A stretch of DNA of 23,316 nt from Bacteroidales bacterium (GTDB lineage Bacteria > Bacteroidota > Bacteroidia > Bacteroidales > JAADJA01), in assembly GCA_029933495.1 (NCBI GenBank), contig JAOZOC010000007.1:1-23316 (forward strand), given 5' to 3'. How positions within the stretch are numbered: the first letter of the stretch is position 1; each line of letters starts with the position of its first letter. Position numbers and translations under genes: made by a program. The notes below the pieces were generated by a model. It was not told the origin of the DNA. It saw only the letters and a program-made list of their open reading frames with translations, and searched no databases. Below, piece by piece: positions 7,036 to 13,811 of the stretch.

Positions 7036-7524
7036 TTAATCTTTTGGTACTTTATTCTTCTTCTTAAACTCTTCTATCTCCTCCCTCGACAGAATACTTT
7101 TTCCTACCAGGAAATCCTCATATCTTCTCTCAAAAACATCACGGAATTTTGTCGAATCTGCTTTTGCATCAGTATTCTGAAGAGTCATATTGTTAGTTTG
7201 TATCCGTTCAAGTGTATCTCGTGTTGACTCATTATAAATCACAAACTTATCATCGTTAATCCATATCAGTTTTGCAACAGCCTTTAACTCTTTTGTTTTT
7301 CCAAAAGTAGAGTAGAGAGAATCGTTTTTCACAGCATATTTAAAAGAAGGCATTAACCCCCCGCGTCTGTTATAGGTCACATATTCAGTTGTGTCAAAAA
7401 AGGCTTCGTTATAGTTTCCCGCCTTGTCGAGAAAAGCCCAGTTGCCGGTAATCAAGGGTTCTTTTTGTTTGTTGTTTGTTGTGCAACCGGCAAAAAGCAG
7501 TAATATAATCAGTAGCTTTTTCAT
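7036..7524 (-). CDS. Small lipoprotein of unknown function
   Basis: The 162-residue product starts with a lipoprotein signal peptide (KLLIILLLFAGC, Cys14 lipidated). The mature part begins TTNNKQKEPLITGNWAFLD. The central region (NWAFLDKAGNYNEAFFDTTEYVTYNR ... IWINDDKFVIYNES) looks like a lipocalin-like or DUF-type beta domain describing a 'stressed state versus default' module seen in Bacteroidota lipoproteins, but I do not recognise a named family. The C-terminus (RDVFERRYEDFLVGKSILSREEIEEFKKKNKVPKD) is helical and charged. It lies 8 nt downstream of the DUF2141 gene on the same strand, so the two are probably one operon. It ends tail-to-tail with rnz with no gap. Expected location is the periplasm-facing or surface-facing side of a membrane. 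Confidence 0.75.
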   Translation of the reverse strand: MKKLLIILLLFAGCTTNNKQKEPLITGNWAFLDKAGNYNEAFFDTTEYVTYNRRGGLMPSFKYAVKNDSLYSTFGKTKELKAVAKLIWINDDKFVIYNESTRDTLERIQTNNMTLQNTDAKADSTKFRDVFERRYEDFLVGKSILSREEIEEFKKKNKVPKD

Positions 7525-7532
7525 TGTAACAG

Positions 7533-7961
7533 CTATTTCATGTTAATTGTTAATGTTATGTTTTTCCCTTTCTCAACCATAAACGAAACATCTGTAAAGT
7601 CAGGTGGTCCAAAGGTGCCATACTTATTATTTGAAAACCCGTATTTTTCTTTTGGTGCACCAAATATGTTTTTATCTATTTTTTGATTATCATTTTCATC
7701 GTGCCATACTGCAATGGCATAGGTTCCTGCTGGCAGGTCCTTGAAAGTATAGTTTATACTTTCTGCTTTTGTTGGTTTTACTTTTGCACCTTGAAATTCT
7801 TTTCCAAAATCAGGGAAAGTGTTTTCACTGTCATAAATACCAATTACGATATTTCCTTTGGTGTTTTCTATACCGGTGATGGTAATTTTTACATTTTCTG
7901 TTTGTGTAAACACTGGTGTTGCTAATACCATAATTATTAGAGCCATTAAAGAATATTTCAT
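7533..7961 (-). CDS. DUF2141 domain-containing exported protein
   Basis: The 142-residue protein begins with a signal peptide (MKYSLMALIIMVLATPVFTQ). The mature part fits the DUF2141 family: VKITITGIENTKGNIVIGIYD, then YTFKDLPAGTYAIAVWHDEN and a DNQKIDKNIFGAPKEKYGFSNN loop. DUF2141 proteins are small beta-sandwich periplasmic or outer-membrane proteins without a known role. The frame could begin as far upstream as 8036, but the ATG at 7959-7961 starts a proper signal peptide, and a promoter-like TATATTTG (minus strand, 7992-7999) lies just upstream, inside the longer version. The shorter start is therefore chosen. The lipoprotein gene follows after 8 nt. Confidence 0.85.
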   Translation of the reverse strand: MKYSLMALIIMVLATPVFTQTENVKITITGIENTKGNIVIGIYDSENTFPDFGKEFQGAKVKPTKAESINYTFKDLPAGTYAIAVWHDENDNQKIDKNIFGAPKEKYGFSNNKYGTFGPPDFTDVSFMVEKGKNITLTINMK

Positions 7962-7991
7962 TTTATGAAATCTTATAATTAAACAATTGTG

Positions 7992-7999
7992 CAAATATA
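7992..7999 (-). promoter_or_regulatory. Bacteroidota -7 box for the DUF2141/lipoprotein operon
   Basis: On the minus strand the sequence reads TATATTTG, an exact TAnnTTTG match, ending 30 nt before the DUF2141 ATG. A weak TTGG lies about 17 nt further upstream in the -33 area. Confidence 0.55.
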
Positions 8000-8025
8000 T
8001 GAGTATGAATTTTATTCCAATATGA

Positions 8026-8055
8026 TGTAAAGACACACAACTGTGTGCCTTTACA
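8026..8055. repeat. 30-bp intergenic palindrome (REP-like)
   Basis: TGTAAAGACACACA (8026-8039) and TGTGTGCCTTTACA (8042-8055) pair over 14 bp with one G-T-type mismatch and a 2-nt centre. No T-run follows on either strand in the right place, so it is not a standard terminator. It resembles the dispersed TGTAGAGAC...GTCTCTACA palindromes known from many bacterial genomes (recalled, not searched). It sits between the DUF2141 promoter and the end of the large propeller gene. Confidence 0.65.
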
Positions 8056-8094
8056 TTTCTTGAACTTACTCTATTTTAAATTAAATATCAATCA

Positions 8095-11000
8095 TCAGTC
8101 TTGCTCATTCCAAACCGGAATTCTTCCGGGTGTCCAGGGGGCACCGGCTTCTTCAAGTCCTCTTTCTATCTGCGGAAGCTCATTGTTATAAATGTTCTTC
8201 AACTGCTCAAGAATTGGTGGAAATTCATCCTTAAGAATATTATAAATATCTTTCTGTGTTTTAGTTACAGCAGATGTTGAGCGCCAGTGAACCCAGACAA
8301 TAGAGCTTAGCCTTTCATTGATCGAAGGCTGTGCCGGCCAGTTTTCTTCTCTACTGGCTTTTGGCTGTTGACCATTGAATTTCCACATAATATTGTCTAA
8401 TTCAGCCTGAGTCTTTTCAATCTTCGACATTAACTCTTGTGGTGTTCCAGGTGTGCGTTGAGCTGCCTGCTTGGCTGATTCAACACGTGATACAAGATTC
8501 TCGGCAAAATTTTCAGTACCTCTGACAACTCTTAGCAGCTCGGCAAGTTTTTCCTGGAATGCTACCAGCTCGGCTCTGTCTTTAGCAGGTATTGTAGTGT
8601 TATTCAATACTTTTGTGTTAAACTCAACAGGGTCTGTAAGCTTAGTTATTTCTCCTCTGTAATACTGAGAAATTGAAACAAAATACTTGCCAGGTAATAC
8701 ATACATTCCACTTCCACCCATAGAAAGAGGATTGTATTTTCCTTTTCCAAGGTCAACAGGTGATGTCGAAGGATATTTAAGATTCCAGTTTAAGCGGTTT
8801 ATCCCTGTACTAACTCCTTTGGTCAGTTTCCTGATAATATTACCATCTGCATCAGTAATTGTGAAAATAAGATGAGGCTTAACCTCATTCTTCTCGGCTC
8901 GTAACTCATCCATTGTTGGGATATCTATTGGTTCCTCATTTTTTGCCTGTTCCTTCTCTTTCTCTTTTCTTTCCTGTTTAAGAGTTTTTGGAGCCTCCTT
9001 AATATAATATGTAAAAGTTGCACCAAAAGGCGGATTCTTTGCAAGATATCCATCTGACCCGCTTCCGTAACCACCTCTGCTTTTCTGAACATACATAAGA
9101 GCATCTTTTATGGGGAAAATAAGAGCTGTTGAGTCCAGAAGATCTTTATTCAGAATCCTTAAAGGAGTGAAATCCTCAAGAATATAAAAACCTCTGCCGA
9201 ACGTTGCAAGAACAAGGTCATTTTCTCTTTCCTGAATTACAATATCCCTTACAGCAATCGTTGGAATACCTGATTTTAGTTGTGTCCATATATTTCCTCC
9301 GTCAATACTGAAAAACACTCCAAATTCAGTGCCTGCAAAGAGAAGATCTTTATTTACATAATCCTGCTCCAATGTATGAACAGTACCGTTCTCAGGCAGA
9401 TTAGAAGATATGGAAGTCCACGTATTGCCTTTGTCTGTACTTTTAAGAATATATGGTTTAAAATCATCCTGTTTTCTGTTATCGAATGCGGCATATACCA
9501 CATTTTCATCAAATTTTGAAGGCATAATATCACTTACATAAGTATATTCAGGAACTCCAGGAAAATTTTCAATTTTTGTCCAGTTCTCGCCGGCATCAGT
9601 AGTTACCTGAATCAATCCGTCGTCGGTTCCAACATAAAGCAGATTTTCCAGTACAGGTGATTCAGCTAATGAAACAGCCATCCCGTACAACGATGTAGAA
9701 ACATCTTTTGCAACAGCATCAATACTCCAGTATTTTCCCATTACCTTGAATGAGTTTCTGTCGAGCTGGCGAGTGATGTCGTCGCTGATTACTTCCCAGG
9801 ACTGACCACGGTCATCACTTCTGAAAACTTTATTTGCAGCTAAATACAATCTTGTGTCAGAATGAGGACTTATAAAAAAGGGTGTATTCCAGTTCCACTT
9901 ATATGTATCTTCGCCTTTTCGTGCCTTGGGTTTTATACTGATGGCTTCACCACTTTTCTTGTCATATCTTGCAATATTTCCATACTGAGATTCCGAATAA
10001 ACAATATCAGGATTTCCGGGCTCTATTGCCTGCCAGAAACCGTCACCACCAATTGTTGTAACCCAATCGCAACTTGTAACTCCGTCGTAGTTAGTATTCT
10101 GTGACGGTCCTCCAAAACTACTATTATCCTGTGTCCCACCATAAACCCAGTAAAAAGGCTCTGTATTATCAACTCCAACCCTATAAAATTGGGTAATCGG
10201 AAGGTTTTTTTTATGAATATAAGTTTTCCCACCATCAAAAGTTTCATAAACACCGCCATCACCACCAATCATAAAGTGGTTTGGATTTTTAGCACAAATC
10301 CAGAAGGCGTGATCATCAACGTGACGATCGCGAAGACCGATTGTCTTCCAAGTTTTACCGGCATCAGTCGTATATTTTGAGACAGTCTCCATTGAATATA
10401 CTTTGTCAACATCATTTGGATCGCAATAAATCTCACTGTAATACTGTCCACTACTGTAATGTGAACTCATTTTCTTCCAGGATTCACCTCTGTCGGTTGA
10501 TCTGAAAAAACCACCATTGTCGTTTGCTGCTTCAATTATAATATAAAGTACATCAGGATTGACAGGAGATATTGCCAGTCCCATACCACCTTTGTCAGAT
10601 CCTGGTATTCCTGAAGTCAGCTTTCTCCAGTTTTTGCCGGCATCAGTAGATTTCCAGACTGCTGATTCCGGTCCGCCTCCAATCTTTGTGTATACATGTC
10701 GTCTTCTCTGTTCTGAAGTGGCATAAACAACATTAGGATTTCTCGGATCAAGAACCACGCTGTTACATCCTGTATTTTCACTTATCTCAAGTACTTTTTC
10801 CCAGGTCTTACCACCATCAATAGTTTTATAAAGTCCTCTGTCGCCTCCGGGGCCCCAGGCAGAACCTTCGGCAGCAACGTAAACAACATCAGAATTCCCG
10901 GGATCAATAGCAATCATTCCAATATGCCTTGATTCCTTAAGTCCCATATTTTTCCAAGATTTACCTCCATCAACCGATTTATAAACTCCGTCACCATATC

Positions 11001-11412
11001 CCAATGCACGCTGGTGGTTATTTTCACCAGTCCCTGCCCAGATAACAGCGGTGTTATTGGGATCCATCTTAAGACAACCAATTGAATAGGCACCTTTACT
11101 ATCAAAAATAGGTTTAAAGGTTGTGCCGTTATTACTTGTTTTCCAGATTCCACCAGAGGCTGCTGCCACATAATATTCAGTTGGATTTTCAGGATTAACT
11201 GCAAAATCGGCAATACGCCCCGAAGTAAAGGCGGGGCCGATACCTCTTAGCTTTAGTCCACTGACCTGGCTTGATTTTAAAGTATCACTTTTTTCATTGT
11301 CTTTGTCTTTTTTCTTTTCAGCCCTCAATTGAACAGACGAAAAAAGAAACAACATTATCATTGCGAATGCAATAAAGCGTATTCCGCTTAAAATGTAATT
11401 TTCACTTTTCAT
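8095..11412 (-). CDS. Large exported Asp-box/sortilin-type beta-propeller protein
   Basis: The 1105-residue product has an N-terminal signal sequence (IRFIAFAMIMLFLFSSVQLRA) and, from ~residue 50 to 750, at least ten Asp-box repeats of the S/T-x-D-x-G-x-(T/S)-W type: SVDGGKSW, TIDGGKTW, STDAGKNW, STDRGESW, TTDAGKTW, SDDRGQSW, TTDAGENW, STDKGNTW. This is the BNR/Ycf48/VPS10 (sortilin-like) propeller architecture, often called 'glycosyl hydrolase' in databases, although no sialidase catalytic set is evident. After the propeller come a K/E-rich linker (~840-870), a FlgD-Ig-like beta domain (HLIFTITDADGNIIRKLTKG ... INRLNWNLKYP) and a helical C-terminus ending PWTPGRIPVWNEQD. There is no obvious type IX sorting domain. 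The ligand or substrate is unknown. It is transcribed divergently from mutA and appears monocistronic. Confidence 0.85.
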   Translation of the reverse strand: MKSENYILSGIRFIAFAMIMLFLFSSVQLRAEKKKDKDNEKSDTLKSSQVSGLKLRGIGPAFTSGRIADFAVNPENPTEYYVAAASGGIWKTSNNGTTFKPIFDSKGAYSIGCLKMDPNNTAVIWAGTGENNHQRALGYGDGVYKSVDGGKSWKNMGLKESRHIGMIAIDPGNSDVVYVAAEGSAWGPGGDRGLYKTIDGGKTWEKVLEISENTGCNSVVLDPRNPNVVYATSEQRRRHVYTKIGGGPESAVWKSTDAGKNWRKLTSGIPGSDKGGMGLAISPVNPDVLYIIIEAANDNGGFFRSTDRGESWKKMSSHYSSGQYYSEIYCDPNDVDKVYSMETVSKYTTDAGKTWKTIGLRDRHVDDHAFWICAKNPNHFMIGGDGGVYETFDGGKTYIHKKNLPITQFYRVGVDNTEPFYWVYGGTQDNSSFGGPSQNTNYDGVTSCDWVTTIGGDGFWQAIEPGNPDIVYSESQYGNIARYDKKSGEAISIKPKARKGEDTYKWNWNTPFFISPHSDTRLYLAANKVFRSDDRGQSWEVISDDITRQLDRNSFKVMGKYWSIDAVAKDVSTSLYGMAVSLAESPVLENLLYVGTDDGLIQVTTDAGENWTKIENFPGVPEYTYVSDIMPSKFDENVVYAAFDNRKQDDFKPYILKSTDKGNTWTSISSNLPENGTVHTLEQDYVNKDLLFAGTEFGVFFSIDGGNIWTQLKSGIPTIAVRDIVIQERENDLVLATFGRGFYILEDFTPLRILNKDLLDSTALIFPIKDALMYVQKSRGGYGSGSDGYLAKNPPFGATFTYYIKEAPKTLKQERKEKEKEQAKNEEPIDIPTMDELRAEKNEVKPHLIFTITDADGNIIRKLTKGVSTGINRLNWNLKYPSTSPVDLGKGKYNPLSMGGSGMYVLPGKYFVSISQYYRGEITKLTDPVEFNTKVLNNTTIPAKDRAELVAFQEKLAELLRVVRGTENFAENLVSRVESAKQAAQRTPGTPQELMSKIEKTQAELDNIMWKFNGQQPKASREENWPAQPSINERLSSIVWVHWRSTSAVTKTQKDIYNILKDEFPPILEQLKNIYNNELPQIERGLEEAGAPWTPGRIPVWNEQD

Positions 11413-11728
11413 AATTTCAGTTTTAAATAAATGATTTTCAAAAATTATATTTTCAGATTAAATTCTGGTTTTTGGCAGGTTTGCAGGAGCAGAAATGCTT
11501 AGAACCAGGTGTGCCCGAAAGAAAACAGGTTTGAATTTTTATTTGCCTGACAATGTAATACAAACTAGCTGGAAAGCTGATTTTCTTTCGGTATAAAAGT
11601 AGATATTTTTTTAATAATACTGGTTTTTACTGAAATTTATTTTTTAATGCAACCGATGAATTAGGAATTTTACAGATAGTTGTTAGAATATAGAACATCT
11701 TGAGTTTTCTTTTTTTGTTATCATTATT

Positions 11729-11742
11729 ATTTGTTAACAAAT
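11729..11742. promoter_or_regulatory. 14-bp palindrome, candidate operator upstream of mutA
   Basis: ATTTGTTAACAAAT is a perfect 14-bp palindrome about 34 bp upstream of the mutA -7 box. It is followed by another TTAACAA copy (11743-11749). Its symmetry and position suit binding by a dimeric regulator. No specific regulator can be named, and A/T-rich palindromes can arise by chance. Confidence 0.35.
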
Positions 11743-11775
11743 TAACAATATTCTTTCCCGAATTAAATATAAATG

Positions 11776-11783
11776 TATTTTTG
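11776..11783 (+). promoter_or_regulatory. Bacteroidota -7 box for mutA-mutB
   Basis: TATTTTTG matches TAnnTTTG; its end is 53 nt before the mutA ATG. The predicted transcript start near 11790 coincides with the leader hairpin at 11791. Confidence 0.55.
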
Positions 11784-11790
11784 TGCTGTA

Positions 11791-11806
11791 AATCGGGGAA
11801 CCGATT
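11791..11806 (+). promoter_or_regulatory. 5'-terminal leader hairpin of mutA mRNA
   Basis: AATCGG (11791-11796) and CCGATT (11801-11806) form a perfect 6-bp stem closed by GGAA, a GNRA tetraloop. It would sit at or near the 5' end of the mRNA, where such hairpins can protect against decay (inference). It is far too small to be a cobalamin riboswitch. Confidence 0.4.
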
Positions 11807-11836
11807 GTTAGATATGAATAAACAATAACAGTTGCT

Positions 11837-13726
11837 ATGAATAACTATAAAAAGGACGAAAAGCTTTTCTCTGAATTTCCACCGGTCTCAACACAAGAAT
11901 GGGAAGATAAAATCCATAAAGACCTTAAGGGTGCCGATTATGATAGAAAGCTGATTTGGAAAACTGGTGAAGGGTTCAATGTAAAGCCTTATTATCGTAA
12001 GGAAGACCTTGAGAAATATGGCGTGCTGAATAAGTTTCCTGAAGAGTTTCCATTTGAAAGGGGCACAAAGATTAAATCGAATGACTGGCTCATCCGGCAG
12101 GATATCTATGTGAAGGATATTCGACAGGCAAACAAAAAAGCCCTTGATGTTCTGATGAAAGGTGTTAATTCCATTGGCTTTGTGTTCAATGATAATTTTA
12201 AACCTACAAAAGATGATTTGGAAAGAGTTACTGAAAATATATTTGCCGATGCCGTTGAAATGAATTTTGTTTGCCAAAAGAATCATAGTAATGTTATCTT
12301 ATATATTGACAGGTTAGCAAAAAAGTATAACAGGAATCTTGACAGAGTTTATGGTTCGGTAAATTATGACCCTATTGGTGATTTTGTTTTGAAAGGCAGA
12401 TTCCAGACTTCTGAGAATGATGCCTTCGATATTGGGAAGAAACTGATAGAGAGCGCATCTGACTTGCCGCACTATCAAGTTATTCTTATCAACGGGCAAC
12501 ATTTTGCTAATTCGGGAGCATCCATCGTTGAGCAGTTGGCATTCAGTCTGGCACAAGGAACCAACTATCTTACACAGCTTACCGAACGCGGTTTGTCGAT
12601 TGATAAAGTAGCTCCAAGGCTTAAATTTCAGTTTGCTGTCGGAGGAAATTATTTTATGGAGATTGCAAAATTCAGGGCAGCCCGTCTGTTATGGGCATAT
12701 ATTGTCAAAGCATACGGACCAAGCAGAGATGAGGTTTCGAGCATGCATATTCACACAGTCACGTCTGATTGGAACAAGACCATATATGATGAGTATGTCA
12801 ATCTGCTTCGTACTTCTACCGAGTCGATGTCATCTGTTTTGGGCGGAACAGACTCATTGACAATAAACCCGTTCAATTCAGTTTACGAAGAGGCGACAGA
12901 GTTCTCGGAGAGGTTAGCACGTAATCAGCAGTTATTATTGAAAGAGGAGTCATATCTTGATAAGGTTGTCGATCCGGGAGCAGGTTCTTACTATATTGAA
13001 AATCTTACAAACTCTCTGGCAGATCAGGCCTGGAAACTTTTCCTTGAAGTTCAGGAAAACGGTGGTTTTCTTGAGGCCTTTAAATTAGGATTTATTCAGA
13101 AACGTATTGCTGAGACAGCTCAAAAGCGTGATATAGCAATAGCTTTTAGAAAAGAGAGCGTACTTGGAACAAATCAGTATCCAAATATTACTGAAAAGAT
13201 TGAAAGTGAGGTTGATACTAAAGTCTTTCAGGCTGTTGATTTGACTTTGCCAGATGCTGAAATTGAAACATTAAAGCCTTATCGCAGTTCACAGGCTTTT
13301 GAATTACTGAGATATACGACCGATCAGTATTCAAAGACAAACAGGCGTCCCAAAGTCTTTATGCTTACAATCGGAAATTTGGCAATGCGCAGGGCAAGAG
13401 CACAGTTTGCAGCAAACTTTTTTGGATGTGCAGGATTTGAGATTGTTGACAATATCGGGTTTAAGACGGTTGAAGAAGCTGTATCTGAATTTGATAAGGC
13501 AAATGCCGATATTGCAGTACTTTGCAGTTCGGATGATGAGTATGCAGAATATGCACCTGAGTTTTATAATAAATTGAAGGACAAAGCGATTGTTGTAGTC
13601 GCAGGTTATCCGAAAAATCTAATTGAAGATTTAAAGTCAATTGGAATTGAGTATTTTATTCATGTTAAATCAAATGTTCTTGAAACTTTAAAGCAAATGC
13701 AGGCAGCACTTTCAGTAACAAACTGA
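11837..13726 (+). CDS. mutA: Methylmalonyl-CoA mutase small (beta) subunit
   Basis: The 629-residue protein follows the mutase fold: an N-terminal region (FPPVSTQEWEDKIHKDLKGADYDRKLIWKTGEGF), a TIM-barrel part with RLKFQFAVGGNYFMEIAKFRAARLLWA and SVLGGTDSLTINPFN, and a flavodoxin-like C-terminal domain from ~residue 505 (PKVFMLTIGNLAMRRARAQFA). The cobalamin motif DxHxxG is absent; GNLAMRRAR stands in its place. This is as expected for the non-catalytic small subunit. It pairs with the large subunit encoded 85 nt downstream. The heterodimer interconverts succinyl-CoA and R-methylmalonyl-CoA with adenosylcobalamin, in the propionate pathway of Bacteroidota. The ATG at 11837 is preceded by no Shine-Dalgarno; a tiny ATG reading frame of four codons lies at 11814-11828. 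Confidence 0.95.
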   Translation: MNNYKKDEKLFSEFPPVSTQEWEDKIHKDLKGADYDRKLIWKTGEGFNVKPYYRKEDLEKYGVLNKFPEEFPFERGTKIKSNDWLIRQDIYVKDIRQANKKALDVLMKGVNSIGFVFNDNFKPTKDDLERVTENIFADAVEMNFVCQKNHSNVILYIDRLAKKYNRNLDRVYGSVNYDPIGDFVLKGRFQTSENDAFDIGKKLIESASDLPHYQVILINGQHFANSGASIVEQLAFSLAQGTNYLTQLTERGLSIDKVAPRLKFQFAVGGNYFMEIAKFRAARLLWAYIVKAYGPSRDEVSSMHIHTVTSDWNKTIYDEYVNLLRTSTESMSSVLGGTDSLTINPFNSVYEEATEFSERLARNQQLLLKEESYLDKVVDPGAGSYYIENLTNSLADQAWKLFLEVQENGGFLEAFKLGFIQKRIAETAQKRDIAIAFRKESVLGTNQYPNITEKIESEVDTKVFQAVDLTLPDAEIETLKPYRSSQAFELLRYTTDQYSKTNRRPKVFMLTIGNLAMRRARAQFAANFFGCAGFEIVDNIGFKTVEEAVSEFDKANADIAVLCSSDDEYAEYAPEFYNKLKDKAIVVVAGYPKNLIEDLKSIGIEYFIHVKSNVLETLKQMQAALSVTN

Positions 13727-13744
13727 AAGTGGCTGGTGCGTAAC

Positions 13745-13769
13745 CCCTCACAGTTTGCAACTGTGAGGG
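13745..13769. repeat. Perfect hairpin in the mutA-mutB spacer
   Basis: CCCTCACAGTT (13745-13755) and AACTGTGAGGG (13759-13769) form a perfect 11-bp stem with a TGC loop. No T-run follows, so it is unlikely to be a full terminator. It may be a dispersed repeat element, and could modulate mutB expression or mRNA stability (inference). Confidence 0.65.
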
Positions 13770-13811
13770 AAGAATTGAAAAAAGTTTACAATTAGATAAA
13801 ATAATTAAAAT

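Larger units (their letters stand above)
11413..11836. other. 424-nt divergent intergenic region between propeller gene and mutA
   Basis: No gene was found. It contains an exact 11-bp inverted repeat CCGAAAGAAAA (11515-11525) / TTTTCTTTCGG (11581-11591) with a 55-nt spacer, a 14-bp palindrome at 11729-11742, and the mutA promoter and leader hairpin. No exact TAnnTTTG box was seen for the minus-strand gene. The sequence is very A/T-rich. Confidence 0.7.

Noticed and set aside
7962..8036. N-terminal extension of the DUF2141 protein up to 8036
   Set aside because: The extension precedes a normal signal peptide and overlaps the likely -7 box at 7992-7999; the ATG at 7959-7961 is the better start.
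11515..11591. Inverted repeat CCGAAAGAAAA / TTTTCTTTCGG as a terminator
   Set aside because: The 55-nt spacer is too long for a terminator hairpin, and the region lies upstream of both flanking genes; kept only as an unexplained repeat in the intergenic entry.
11784..11836. Cobalamin riboswitch before mutA
   Set aside because: The leader is only about 47 nt with a single 6-bp hairpin and no B12-box-like conserved core; far too short.
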